Assembly (NCBI RefSeq): GCF_030463565.1
Contig: NC_134643.1
Span: forward strand, 7,486,657-7,550,656
DNA: 64,000 nucleotides
From: Pelecanus crispus
Taxonomy: Eukaryota > Chordata > Aves > Pelecaniformes > Pelecanidae
Direction: 5' to 3'
Below, in pieces: positions 45,401-60,300 of this stretch (the first letter of the stretch is position 1; each line of letters begins with the position of its first letter). The notes under the pieces are model-generated. The model was given only the letters and a program-made list of their open reading frames with translations, was not told the DNA's origin and did not search any database. The translations under genes and the position numbers were made by a program.

Positions 45401-48400
45401 AAGTTGAGTGCCAAAGGGAGATAGTATAAACGTTGCCATTTAAGACTATTGCTCAGCAGTGACTCTTCACACAGTTCTTCTGTGCATCAAAGTAGTTTGT
45501 TGCCAGTAAGGTCAGGGAGTACACTTGGAAGGAAAACGCATGTTCTTTTGCTAATTCCCTGTGAAAGTTACAGGATTTACTGCTAGGTTTGCTGTAAAAT
45601 GACAAAAGCATACATAGAAGTTGGCTTGCGTATAACTGCTTCCTTTTTTGATAGTTCCTGAAAGGTGGCACAGAGAATCAGTTACTCACAAGGGACAAAA
45701 CCTTGACATCTGCTTGCAGTTATGGAAATAGTTATGTTTATTCCCACTCTCAAGAAATTCGTAAGAGTATTTCTTAAGGCTCTTAATTTAGAAAGATACC
45801 ACGCTGTGGAATCAGAAGTGCCGACTGGTGCTGGTTTGCATCCCTTACTCACGGAAATGAACTGCTGTAAGGCATGACAATGTGTCTCTGTTGTGTGGTT
45901 TAGAAAGCTAAACATTAAAAGTACTAGGGAAAACATGCTGCAATGAAACTAGATTGGATTGCTCAACTTTATCTGTTTCTTTGAGAATCCAGTTATGCCA
46001 ACATAGCAATAAAGAGGAAAGGAGCAGCACTGTTGATTCAAACAAAAAACCTCAACAATGAATAAACACTCACATTTTAGCCATGTCCCTGTCCAAATTT
46101 AAGTGCTTCCAAATTACACTAGATGAAAAGAGGAGAATTTTTTTTCCTTTTTTTCCCCCCCAATAATTGTCGAAAGCAGGCTTGTTACTGATATATTGAA
46201 TTTACTTGGTTTGTACGACTTGGAGATAATTTAACAGTAGCTTTTGTGATTCACAGTCTGGGGTTATTTTTGTCACTATGGCTAAAATCTTATATGTAAA
46301 AGCAGATTTTGATGCCTATGCCTTACTTTTCCAGATTTATTCACTGTACTGATGATTCCCCTGATCCTTCCTTGGACTACGAGGTAAGAACTCTTTGCAT
46401 GATTTCTAGATAATTTAAATTAATTTGCTCGCAGGCAGGTTGCCATTTGTGCTTGGGTATGTGCTGGTAAATTTTTTTTTGTTTGTTTTAATTGTGTTGC
46501 TTGGGCAGTGTGGGGAAGCCTGGTTAAGTGCTGCAGGTCATAAGGAGTTCATTTAATTACAGATCAGAGATGAATGAAAGTTCAGACTTTTGAAGGTTCC
46601 TTGCAGCTTTCTCTCATGTCTGTCAGGTTTTGCCAGGAAGGCCAAGTTCAGTAGCTGAAAGTCATATATTCTTGATAGTATGCTGCTTGTGAATATCACA
46701 ACTGAAGTTACGAAGAGAGAAGCTAGCTGTAGTGGCTAGGGACATCCTGAACTGAAGCAGTCTATCATATCTTGTTTCGTATGCTCGTTACCAGATTAAA
46801 ATGTTAAGTTAGCAACGTAGATATTAACAATGCTTTAAACTGTTCATGTGGTGCTATCACTTTTATGATAGCATCTAGTCATGTCTCGAATAATAATTTT
46901 TATGTAACTATAGCATATGTCGTCATCCTGTGGGCTTAAAGGGCTTTAGATAAGTGAATGAACCCTGTTTTTTTTAAAGCACTCTCTTAATGTGCTTTAA
47001 AAATACAGCACATCTGAAAGTTGGAACAAAGAGTTTAATGTTTACACCGTAGTTAGGAGTGTCCCCATCAATTACTGAGGTTTTTCTACTGCGGTTGATA
47101 GGTGTTGGGAGTTTCCAGTACCCATGAGCAGTAATTGAGGCCCTCACAATAATGGATCAATCTGAATACTTCAGCTTAGGAAATGCAGAAGCTTGAGAAA
47201 GTGCCAGAGATATGCTTTAATTACCAGCAGTCTGTACTATTGACTATAATAGTTTGGTTACTATTTCTATCCCATGTCCTTATTTTAATTGGTTTGTGCC
47301 TTCAAAGGCATCACAGAATTCTGCTTGGGTGTATACCAGAATAGAGGTTGATTTGGGTAAATTTAATTCTGCTCATCAGCTCTTTTGACTAGGGAGCAAC
47401 TTTCTGCCAATTCCATGACAGATTTGTTGTGTTGTATAGCAGGGGTTTTTTGTTTTCCATGCTTTATCATTAATGTAACTTTGAAGTTGTTTCATAAATA
47501 ATTTCACAGTTATAAGTGCCATACAAAGTGGAAGAACATAACATAATTAAGGTGGGAAGGGACCTCGGGGCATTTCTAGTCCATTCTCATGCTCAAAGCC
47601 AGGTAAGCAGTGAGATCAAATTGGGTTGCTTGGCATTTTATCAAATCTGGTCTGAAAATCTCAGTGGATGGAGGCCGGACAACCTCTATGCGGGAGCTGT
47701 TCCGATGCTTGACCAGTCCTCATGGTGGAAAAGTTTCTTCTTATGTCTGGTCTGAACCTTTCTACTTTAAATTACTTCGGACTAGATGGCCTTTAAAGGT
47801 GTCTTCCAACCAAAAGCATTCTGTGATTCTATGAAATTAATATTAAGTCTAATTGCTTTGAAGTATTTGCTAAGATAATTATGTGAACTGCAGGTTAAGA
47901 TTGTTTTGTTTTCTTGTATCAGGAATAACTTCAGAGGTCATCTTATCATTACAGCAAGACTGTAGATCTAGAAGGTATACCCATTGACAAAAAGTTACCT
48001 GTTACCTTTCTGAAACAATACTTTATCATTTGTTTTTCCTCTATAGCTTGTTCTTCGCAAATGGTGTGAACTAATCCCTGGTGCAGAATTCAGATGCTTT
48101 GTCAAGGAAAACAAGCTTATAGGTAAGGATTTTTGTAAAGATAAAATTATTAGGTGAAGTTCTGAGGAGTTTCTCTGATTCCTTCAATCGGCACTAAATA
48201 TGAAGACAGGTCTTTCTAACACACCTTGTTTCTGGAATTAATGGTTTCTTCTTTCAGTAATTTAAAATGTGGCATGCCACATTTCTTTCCACTGTATTTG
48301 AAAGCCTGATGACATAGCACGCTCCATATTACAGTGGGAATATTCTTAATTCTAATTGCTAATTCAGAAACTTCACCCAAAGGCTGTTTTGTAAGTGATT

Positions 48401-51400
48401 CTTTTATATTCAGGAGCGAATTGCATCATCTCCAACTTGCAGAATGAATACAGAGGCAGTTGGGTATTCTGCTGATAAAACGTGACCACGTGTGGATATT
48501 ATATGCAGAAAGTTGTGAGGTCAGAACATGTCCACAGGTGTACGAGTTCATATTATATTCGGCGTAGCTTAGTCAGAAAACCTGTTGATCTGTTACTCTG
48601 GTTCAAAATCCTGAATGTATAACGTTTCAAGTGGCACTGAACAGCCAGGGTGTCCACAGCGTGCAGAGAGCTGGTGGGTGCATCGGGTGACCTGTGACAG
48701 CTGGAGGACAGGCAGATTGTGCTAGAGCATGTATTTTAGGTAGCTCTAGGGAAAATTTAGCTGAATTACACTCCTCTGGATGTGTTTACTATTCTCTGAT
48801 GACTGTAACAGGTGCTTAGACATCTAGTGCACACACAGGTGCTTGAAATGAGGGGTTTAATTTCAGGCTAAATACTATTCTGGAGTTTGAACTAGTTTTT
48901 GGTATGGTCTGCCATGGAATCTTTAAAGATGAACAGAAATGCAAATAGCACAGGACTGGTGCACATTTGTCCTTAACAAGATTGAATCTTTCTGCCTAAA
49001 CTTTTCTAACAGGGAAATGTTATAGCAGTGATGTAGCAGAGCTCTAATCCAGACTTTATAGGAAGGAAGGTGATTTTTTTTTTTTTTTTGCTTTAAAAGA
49101 AAACCAAGTTTGCTCATTTTGTCTGTCTTACACATCCATATTCACAAGCACCAGGATGCATATATACAAGTGGCCTGTCCAGGATTCCTTGTGATGATAT
49201 GGAAGGGAAGGGATATTAGCTATCTAGTCCTCATTGTTTCTCCTGGCGGCTTCTCAGCATGGTGACTATGTGCTTGTTTTGGATGTGCCTTTTGGTACCT
49301 GTTAGGAGCTGTCAGCAGTTTGTCACTCCATCCTGTCCTGGTTCTGTGAATCATTAGGAACATACTCCCTGTTCTTTGTTTCCTGATCTGGGTGTCCTAT
49401 GGAGCTGCAGATAGATGTTTTGGGATGTGCTAATCTAGGTGCTGTCAACACATACCATTCTCATAGCCCTTTTATTTAGCTGTTCCTTCCCGTGCTTCTA
49501 CGCTCATCTTCCCATTCTCTCCATTCATGCCAATTGCAGGGTTTATTACAGCTCTCTGTAACAGAGTTTATCTTGCTAATAGCAGAGATACTCTATTAAG
49601 CTGGTATTGCTTAATGGCTACTCGCATAGCTTTTTGCAGGGGGAAGAGCTGAATCCTGTCCTGCTATGTGCTGCTGGAACACCACAACTGCCAGAGATAT
49701 GCATCACTGTAATAACCTCTAAAATATTTGAACGTAGATTTATTATAGAATAGATGTATAGTGATATATACTTTCAAATACCTCAAAGCATTTGTACGCG
49801 GGCTAATTAAATACTCTGTACGTTTCATTACTAGGTTTTGAAACCTAGTAGATCTACCAGTATAGGGTTTTTTTAGCTAGCACTCCAGCTGCATTCCTGA
49901 AGACAGTTCCAAGTTTTTCACAACATGTTCCCATGCTCTTAAAATTAATAAGCCTGTCAGTCAAACTGAGGAGTAGATGCTTGCACAGTGTAGTGAATGA
50001 TTTTCCAGTTACACATCTGCATCTCCTGAGATGCCACCATCTCTTGGTTTTTGTTTTTAGACCTGAGATAAGCTTTGCAGTGGTAGTAATTCAAAGTTCC
50101 ACTGACATCATAAACTTTATATGAACTTTTTTAAAGAGCACATCTTTGGAGGTCATCAGCATTGTCTTCAAGTAAAGCTTAATCTCTGTGTTTCGTATAT
50201 GGTTAAATAGAAAACTGCCATCATTGATACATCTTTCTGGGGGATTCTGGCTTTTTCTTTCCCTAAATAGCATGAGTTACTCATTCTGTAGTGATGGGAC
50301 AAGTCTTAATTTGACATTTGTCCAGCAGGGTATTGCAGTGACTTATGTTGACACATCCTGTATGAGAATTTCTGTCACTTAAGATGCATGCAAGTGTATA
50401 ATCCTGTTGATGTCAACTTAAACTATTGTATTGTAGACAAACAAATGTCTGAAATTAAGAGCTTGTGATGTAGCTGGAATAGTTTATCTATGTCAGATAT
50501 GAAAGACAACCCTCGAGGGGGGGCAAATGGAAGAAATCAGGTACTAGACTGCATGCCATCTTGTTGATTTTAGGATTTAAGGTTTCACCTGTAGTGCCTT
50601 ATCAATCAGGTATGCTTTATTCCATGCTTAAAAAATGGGTTAAATGAGAATCTTTATGGTACACTAGGTTCTATCATCTTTGCTAATGTGCAGGCCTGGC
50701 CTCTACCCCTTTCATTTCATGGTTCCAAATTCTGCTCCCTACATCTGATGTGCAGAACAGAAAAGGTTTTTGACCAGAGTAACCAAGGGGAAGAAAACTG
50801 AAAGGAAAAGACAGGAACTGGAAACTTAAGTGCATGCAAAGGTTCCTCCTGAAATTCACTTTAAAATAGTCAAAGAGTGTACATATAAAATGAGGTTCAG
50901 AAAATGTAGGGTAGAACTTTTCAAGGAAAAAATTCCTAATGGAAGTGCTCTAGGTGTTGGAGAATAAAGCCAAACAGTAAGTAATTCTTAATGGTTGAAA
51001 CTTGGGAGAACCCAATCTTCTGAAATACAGATAACATGCATGCCTCTGATAACTGCATTTTTTCTGGTTGGGTTTTTTGCGTGCCTAAAGCTCTTTCTAA
51101 TCAACTAAATTATTGACAGGTGTATCACAGAGGGACTACACTCAATACTACGATCATATCTCTAAGCAACATGAGGAGATCTGTAGATCAATACAGGAAT
51201 TTTTCAAGAAACACATACAGTATAAATTCTTGGATGAAGACTGTAAGTATCATAAGGCTTCTGTTAGCAAGGGGAGCATGGGGGAGGGAAAGAGGATGTT
51301 TATGAAGGTTTTTAAATACTTATTGCACACATAATTACAAAGACTTAAAATCAGAAATGAACTCTTTGAAGTTCTTTTGCAGGGTACTGGGAGGCTTGAA

Positions 51401-54400
51401 ATTGAAAGGGCTTGCAGGGCAAACTCCACAGAAACGAGACCTGTCCTCCTGCCCCCTTGCTGTTGCTGAGCCGAGCTTATTTCCTCCACAGCACACTGAG
51501 TTGCAATGTGCTAAATTCCAATTTACTGCTGGAGATCAATGTTAAAACGGGTACTTCTCAAGAAATGATGGCATCCCCAATATTTTAAGTCTGTGGAGAT
51601 GCATCTCTCTCTTCATATCTATTGGTTTCACAGGGCTTGGTTCTTTTTAACTTGGGAGACACCTATAGCTCTTGTGGCTAGAACGTGCAGAGCAATGTAG
51701 TCTTTGAATGACTATAAAATTGGCAACCAAAAAGCCCTGAAGGAATAAGCTGGAGCTTTTCAGGAGAACGCAACAAATGAGATCCCTTCAGAAGGCATAA
51801 TGGCTCTTTCTTTTTTTTTTTTTTTTTTGGAAGGCTGTTTCCCTTTATACTTGTTTTTAATTAAGAAAAATTCTAAACCTGAAAAGTGAGGTAGGAAATG
51901 CTTAACAAAGGCATTCAGTAGTAAGAAGGATAGTTGTTTATAAAGATGTTGTCAGATGTTTGCTGCTAAATTATTGATGTATTCCTCAAAAAAAGGATTT
52001 GTAAATTTCTTTTAAAGAAGTTGTAATAGTTTCTCCTGGAAAATTCATGCACAGCAGTTCAGCTGCTGAGACTTTTGAATAAAGGCCATGGTATTTGATA
52101 GACCTAAGCAGCCCAAGTAAATTGTCTTGTTCTTTAAATGTGAAGTCCTTTGCAAATTTTATTGGAAATAGTTTCCTGACATGGTTTAGTGAGAATTGAA
52201 TAGTGTTCCGTTGTGATGGGTGATCAGTAGTGGTGAAAAATACAATGAAGAAATTGAAATTGGGTCTGGCGTGGACCAAACCTCAGTTTAGTAAAATACA
52301 TAAACATAAGAATTATCTGGCAGTTGTATTGTCTTCTGTAAAGCTTTGAAAACTCAACCTTTAGGTAAGTTTTGAATATGGTTAATTATTTTGCTGAGCC
52401 ACCAAAGCAATCAAATAGATCTGTCCTGTCTGACTTTCTGAAAAAGATACCTTCTAATGCCAGTCTCTGTTATATTAAAATTCTTAATAATTTGACTCTG
52501 CAGGGTTCCTTTATTTCAGTCCAGAGAAGTTCTCAAGGACCACTGCTTGGAGAAGACTAGTAGTCTGGAAATCCATATACTAATTTAATAGGTCCATAGA
52601 CCTAATGTTTTAAAATAAGATCAGTCATATAGATCTGACATTCTGATCTTTTAATTTTCCTCTGTGTTCCAGCATAATTTTAGCTGGTATGTGATCAACT
52701 GATAGATAAGAATTCAGGGCACTATTTTTGGAAATTGATGGCTAGATTTAGGCTCTGAAACTGCTGTCTAGTGAACTGAAAGGTCTGAAGTGTCATCTTA
52801 TGTAAAGGACGTAAAACTATGCCATCTGAGTTACCATCTGGGACAAGGAGGTTTCAGGGTGACCTTCTGGGATGAAGGTTTGTTAACCTTTTGTTCTTAG
52901 GCACTAAATACTGGTGACTTATCCATCTGCAGGGGAGTGCCATGCAGAAAATGTTTTCTGTTTGGTTTTTTTACCACCTTTCATTCATCCCCCATCATAT
53001 CCCTTGATTCACTGTCTGGTAGCATATGTGTTGTTAACAATAAAAATCTGGGTTTGCTTGTTTGTTTGCTTTTAAAAGGAAAGGTATTATAGCTTTTTTT
53101 CCTGACTTCTTGTTTCGTTAGGGATTTTGATGCTGTTTGCTCTGCTTTTTCCAGTTGGTCTGGTAGCATCTCCAGATGGAAGAGTTGAGTCAGAGCAGCT
53201 GAAGCATTGCAGTCAGAGCAGTAAGATAACAGATGGGTGAATGCTTTATAAATACTTCTAAATGGTGTTAGAACCTTCTAAATACCTTTTATAAGAGCCC
53301 ACTACGAACAGTGTTCTGGAGGTATCGATACTGTAGAGCCAAGCCTTGGCTCACCCTCCATTTTGAGCAATTGCTGGTAAAGTTTTACTACAGTCTCGCT
53401 GGCACACAACACTCCTGCTCTGAGGTGGTCCCTAAGAAGAGGGAACAGTTCAGGTTTTCTTCTCTGTTCAGTGTTTGTGAGTGTCCCAAACTAGTCACCA
53501 ATGCGCAATCAGCTTTAATGGGGATGTAAATTCCACTAAATGCCATTAGTCTAAATGATTGCCATAGGCTTGCCTTAAGCTGACAGGCATCATTTTATAA
53601 TAAAGCTCAGATGCGAGTTTTCCATTAATGAAATATGACTAATGAGACCACATAGTACAGGCAACAAGTTCAGTTGAACAGCTGGAGAAGAAATTTAGGG
53701 TTGCTGTCCTCCTCTTCACATTGATGACTTAGCCACTGAGGTTTTGTCTTCTCAAGAAAATCATAGCACTTAATTCTGGAGTGACATTTTAAATTGACGC
53801 AACCGAGCTTGTGCAAAAAGCTGCGTGGATTTTTAACCTATATGGTCAAAACCAGTTGCGTGACTGGCTTTGGTGCTTTTGAGTTGTGGTTTGCCCTTAG
53901 CCCAGCCAACTTTGCATGAAATGTTAGATTAAGCTGCTGAGTAGCTTTACATGCGTGAATGTGATCAATCAACATCCCTGTTACCGACAGGCAGCTTCTT
54001 GAGTAGTCGCTGAGGCTCAAGTATTCTTCAGTCATATCCTGAGTTTAGTTTATCCCACATGTATTGGGAAATCTCTTAGCTGAAATATTCCCTTCCTTAT
54101 TAGTGCAGGAAGTGACAATACAGCGTTTGTCTGAGGTTTTTTGAAATCTGGCTTTTCTTTTTTTCTGCTAAACTGGTACAACTTCTGCATGTAGTCATGC
54201 CTGAATGTTTATCTGTCGATTTCCCTAGCTGAGTAGAAAGACAAAGATTTGTTTAACCATACAGAACAGAAGCTAATAGAAAGATGCATGTGCAAGGATT
54301 CATGCTTAATTAAGTCAAGGGGAGGGACAACAACAGAGCTACGCAAGGCAGCTTTGCGTCAGTCACTGAGTAGCAAAGGGTCTGTTTGAAAGAGTTGTTG

Positions 54401-57276
54401 ATAACCAGTAGGTGTGCTGTCTCTGCTCTGGGTTACATTAAACATAGCCATTTCACTGCCACCTCCTCCTCTGCACGCCCACTGACCCCTTTGTTCCTAC
54501 AACCTGTTAGTCTTGTTATCTGCTGAAGTCCTAATCTCCTTCAAGCAGGAAGCTTCTCATATTAAATGTTTGTGCAATGTCTAGCACAGTGGAGTCTTGA
54601 TCCTTCCTTGAAATTTCTCCGTTCGGCTGTAAACGGAACAGCAGTAATGTCAAAGACGAGCTTCTCTCTGTGCTAAGAGTTTATCAAATGTTCTTCTTTG
54701 GGGGGGAAAAATTAACAGAAGAAACCAGCATTAAATGGAAAAACCCAGCAGCTGATCTCTCAGTGCATTAATAGTTCTTGAAATGTTTCAGCTCCCTCTT
54801 GGAAATGAACCTAATTCTGGCTTGCAGTTCTTTAGACATACTGACTTTGCAGATTGTGCTGTGTACACAAGTATCTATTCAGATTTAGACATCTTCTGTG
54901 AAATTGTATATCTTTTAAGATTAACCTTTTTTTTTTCTCCTTTTCAGTTGTTTTTGATGTGTACAGAGACAGCAGGGTAAGTGAACAATAGGTTGTATAT
55001 AATTGTTTATTCTGTGGAAACTCTTCCTGAAATGCTACAGAGATGAAGCAAATAATAGCTTCATCTTCCTAAAAGTGGTCCTGGGGGGGGTGGGTGGGGG
55101 GGAACCAAAACAACAAAACCCTACTTGATGTTCTCATTCTGTTCCCCAGGTCTTTTTCCTATGTTAGACACTGTCCACAGTAGGAGAATAATAGGATTAG
55201 GGGTGTAAATATGTTGTGCCACTGATGTAATTATTTAGTAAATACCTTCCAGAGAAGGTATTTACTGTCTTAAAGCACGTAACTGTGGCTTCGGCTGCAA
55301 TTCTGACAGTTCTATGAGTCTACTGAAGGCAATTTAGTTTTCTTTTAAGATGGGTACTTCATCAATATCATGCAACATTACTAAATAGTTTTAGCGAAGC
55401 ACTACCTGTTGCCAAGGTTCCCTCCGCATAGTGCTTACTCTGGGTGCTTTTGACGGAAATGTATCTGAACATTCAGCCAGAATGGCTGTGATATTTCAAA
55501 AAATAAGGTGGGGGTGATATTTTGCTCACTAAAAAAAACTTGGGGGATTCTTACATAAAATCATTCCTTGGGCTGCTCCTCCCCCCGATGTTTTTCCCTA
55601 ATAGCATCTGAGCTCATCAAAACTAATGATTAATATTTCTTCAGATTATCCATGTGAGGTTGGAAAGTAATAACTTGTATTTCATATATGAAAGTCTAGG
55701 ATACGAAGGGATTGTTGTCAAAAGAGTATATGAGTGTGGTGTGCCCAGTTTGTGACAGATGGAAGCTAATTTTTTCTTTTCAAACTGCTCCAGCTGTGGT
55801 TCTGAGTGCTCGGCAGATCAGAACCCTGAACATCCAGATACTGTCGGACTGGGGAGAAATGTCCCATCTGAACTTCAGGTGCCAATATCGGAGTTAGTCA
55901 CCTTGACCTCTCCTAGTGTCAATGGAGAGAACTAGGTCAGATGAATTGTGCTTGAAAGGCACACGTGTACAGTTTTAAAAGCAACCACAACCAAAAATGC
56001 ATTATGTAGCCTTAAATCTCAAAACCTGATTTGGGGAATCACATTAGTGCATGAGAAGTAAGTCTTTGTTTTAGCTTACATTTTTTCCAAACCCTAAATC
56101 AGAAATGCAAAAAAACAAAAAGCTATATACTTTTGCTATATACATTTATGAGTCTCACTGTTTGACTTGTTTACAGTTATGGGATTGGCGAAGGTCTTTA
56201 TTTGAGTTGAGTTGGGATTATTTGTAGTAAGGCCCAATTCTGCCTTTGAATGTTGCTAAAGTATTTTGTAATTGTGTAATAGTAAATCATGCTGTAGTTT
56301 GCAAAACAAAAACTAAACAGGAATGTGTGTCGTGGAAAACAGCTATTGTACTGTTACGCAGCACAACTTTTAACATAGGTACCTAAAATCAGGCTGTGGG
56401 CTAAAAACAGCCATGCTGAATGGTAGTGAAAATTACCTGCCCAGGCTCAGATTGTCAGACTTGAGGATGCTGTCAGGCAAAATGAGGAGCAACGCTTCGG
56501 TATTGAACCAGGTTCTGCTATTGGCTACTCTGCCTCACAGCTGAGGCATGAAGACAGATTATTTAAGTACAAGGTTTCAGCCTGTGTGATCTCAAATGAG
56601 CAGTGTTCATCTGTCAAGATAAAATATATCTGTTTGTAGATATCTTTTGGTGCCTTCTACCCTCAGGTCTTGTAGACTGCCAGATAGCCCTTTGTGTGTC
56701 AGATCCTCCTCCTTTCACACATGCTTTTGTGGTTTGCAACTGTATTATTCATCACTCCCTTTGTATGTGAGTTATAGGCAGCAAAAGAATATTGAGTGTT
56801 GCTGAGTGTGATTAATTTCCAGAGCCCGTGCTCCTCATCAGGCTGGTTGCACAGCAACCTCACCTACAGAATGAGAGAAATGTCCAGCGTCTGCTTATTT
56901 TAAATTCTTTCAACTTGAAATATTCAGCTTGGAGAAGCTTTTTCTTTGATAGGGTTGTGAATGAGAGCAACCCCCTGCCCATGCTTGCTTTAGTTACTTG
57001 AGAGACTGTACAGAGTAGGCTGCCACAGGTCCTGCTCCTTGAGTTGGAGGGTGGCATAGAAGCAGTGGTGGCGTGGCTGAGAGCAAGCTTTATGTGTCTG
57101 CCTTTCCTGTTACACTCTCTTCACCGAGCTCATCTGAGCTAGTGCCTGACTGTGCAGACAAGTCATCGTTTATGGAAGAAACGCTGCCATACAGTCTTCC
57201 AAGCTGGATGATCTGGAGACCTAGTCCTGAAGAGGTTGTGTTGCAGGACTGGTAGTCTGTTTTCATTTGGATCCAC

Positions 57277-57307
<31 letters not shown>

Positions 57308-60300
57308 AGCAGTTCACAATCATTGTGTGACAGCTGACAAGCCTGAGAATCAGCTCTGCTGTTGCTCTTTGCATCTCCCAGGTGTTAACAACTTGTAACC
57401 ATGTTCAGCACAAGTCACAGTGGTAAGACAAAGAAATGCAGTGAGTGGCTCCAGACCATTGCTGGCTCACAGCTGCTCTTGTTAACGTGCGAACTAGTGC
57501 TCGTGTCTCTGCCTTGTGAGCATTGTCACTGTGCACGAAGGTGCAGCTGGAGTTAGGGAGATGTAACAGTTCAGTTTGCATTTTATCTATCTTTTAACTT
57601 CCTTTAAACAGTCTTTGTCATAGGCACTTCCTTTCAGCAGCATGTTGCTTAATGCTTTAGTAAAACAAAGCATGAAGCTGACATGATATGGTAAATCTAT
57701 TGGTTCCTGTTTTAGGATGAGAAAAAAAATCTTATGTAATACAGGTTGGCGGTTTTTTCCCCTCTAGATGTGCGCAACTTTCCTTTCCTCGCTTGTGCAT
57801 TTCTCTGCTCTCATATGACAAAGTTTACTAATACCAGAAGATGGCAGATAAATAGCTTTACTACTGCTCTTTAGTAGCACAGTGCAAGTCATCTGAAACT
57901 ACATTTAAATCACAACATTGCGTGTAAGACTTGAAAGAGCATTTAATCTTAAGACAGTTTGGTTACTCACCCAGAGTTATATACACTCCCTTAATATCCC
58001 TTTTCAGGGCTCATTATAGTTTGTTTTGCCACTTCTCATCAACTTGCAGCTATCAAAATTCAGCGCAGATTTAAGACCATCTCAAGGAAATGGTTAGTGT
58101 TGTAGATGGTGTTCTGCTGTCTGCAGGGAGGGAGAAATACTGCTGGGTGCTCACAAAAACCAGGTGTCACTTTCAGTAGTTTCAAAACCAATTTTCAGTT
58201 TTTTCCAAGGTACACCTCTTTTCTAGAGAAATGATCTTGAGTTCCTATGAAAAAGCGGAGTTTTGTGTGTTTGGGGTGAGGAGCAGTCACTGTGAAAGCC
58301 TTTCACAGCAAGTCCTTTATTAAGTATAAACATTTCTGATGCAAGGAAAGATTCTCTGAGATGCTGAATGAACTTCGCCAGCCATTGCTTCTGTCTGATT
58401 AAATTGGTTCATTAGCTTGTTTTTCTAGTGTGATAGAAGGAATCTAAAATTACAGATTCCTCCTCCTGCTGCCTTGGAGCTAACAAGATGTCCCCATTAG
58501 CAAAAGTAAAACATCACTTACAGTGAGAATTTGTGACTGCCTTTTGAAGAACAGAGATAGAAAATGATAGCACAGCTTGCCCCTGTTCGCTCTGCACCGA
58601 TGGTGTCCATATTAGTGCAGAGGTTGCAACTTAGCCACGCAGGTTTGTGCTTCTTCACCTTTCTGAAACAAGTAAGAAACGACTCGGGTCCGTATCCCCA
58701 CAATTCACAGTTTCTTTTGTAGCCATCTGGTTTCAGTACTGCTGTTGTGGTGCATCGGCTTCTTAAAATTTGCTCTGAGAGATCTGTACCCCATGGATCT
58801 GCCCTGAGAAAGAGACCTGTGAAGGCCAGTGTGCAACCACACACTCGCTGGCCGGGGTGCTGGCTCAGTTCCAGTTTACAAGTAATATCACTGGTTTCAT
58901 CTGTGCTGGGACTCCCCCCACACCTGCATGAGTAACTCGCTGTGGATGATAACAGACCAGCCAGAGCATTTCTGTTCTCTGTTGCACGAGTTTCCACGCG
59001 TTTCCTATTCTAAAGTGCGTTAGTGCCTGTGGGGGGTGGCTTAGGTAGTGTGGGTGGGAGAGTAAGTCTCCATGTTACTCTATGACTGAAGGCTTCAAAA
59101 GCGTCTTTGTAAGTTAGAAACCAGATGGCTGTAGTGTAAATCATTGAAGATACTTGCTGTTTGTATCAAGATAGGAAGGATCTTTTAAAGAAAAAAAGAT
59201 CCTTCAGGAATGAGGGAAAGAAAGGGAAAGCAAAATAAGTTTTTAGTAGCTGTGCAGTCTTCAGGTTTGGTTTCCAATTCCAGTTGATCTTTAATAAACA
59301 CAATAAACCCCCTTTTTCTTTCCATACTTGATAGATCTGACTTCTTCCAGATGTAATACTTGTTTTGCAAATTCTTACTACTAGTATTCATATTTCATTA
59401 TAATTTATTATAATGCTTTGCTTTATTAGAATAGATGACACTTTCTTGGGTAAGAAAAGATGGCCCTGTGCTGGGGGTTGTATCTTGAGATGGCTCAAGG
59501 AACGCAAACTGCTTCTTGCTCCTCTGCAGACGTCTCTGTTACCTTTAATAAGTCATGTTAGTCTCTCTGCTTTAATTTTTTCACTTGTAAAACAGGCATG
59601 GTGTAGTACATAGTACCAGAACTGCTTGGAATACAAATACATTAAAGATGAGGCAGGAGAAACTAGCCCAGACTGCTAGTAATGGCTATATTAAAAATGC
59701 CTTTAAGTTATTCTTTATTTATCTATATCTGTGCAGCACCTTTCAGCTTTCACGATCTTCACTAGCATTTTGCAGACCCTGCTCTGTATTTTCGGAGTCC
59801 CTTCTGAGACCAAAAAAGCAATTCTTATAGACTTATAAGAAAGCTTATATAGAAAGCAAACTTATATAGAAAGCAAAATCCCTGTTTGGGTGGGGTTTTT
59901 TGTGGATTTTTGGGTTTTCTGGGGGTTGTTCCCCACCACCACCCCCCACCCCATTCCATGTTCATGCTGTCTGGGCATCTTGGAGGACCATCGCGATTAG
60001 ACACAACTTCTGTGGTCTCATCTGGAAGCACCTTGCATAGAACTGAATTCAGTTTATTTGAGCTCTGTCTGACCTTGTTTAAAAAAAATAAATTAAATCA
60101 GTAAGTCATAGCTTACTGTGTTTTAAAACTGTGTCTAATGTAAAGGATGTTAGGATATTTTAAGTGCTTAAAACCAGGTGATTTTAATTCTGACATCTTT
60201 TTATCTAAAGACCAAGCATACTACAGTAATAAAAGTATATGTGTATTCTGATTTTTTTTTTCCCTTTTTTTGTTTCAATTCTGTGGCTTGTTTTAATTCT

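Larger units (their letters stand above)
46384..48046 (+). other. CDC123 intron 7
   Basis: A 1.66-kb intron that includes two CR1-like fragments in opposite orientation (47547-47835). Confidence 0.8.

Noticed and set aside
58518-58997. 159-codon minus-strand open frame in CDC123 intron 10
   Set aside because: Cys-rich, no motif or family recognised, and no matching splice or poly(A) context. Probably chance, though I could not run a search.
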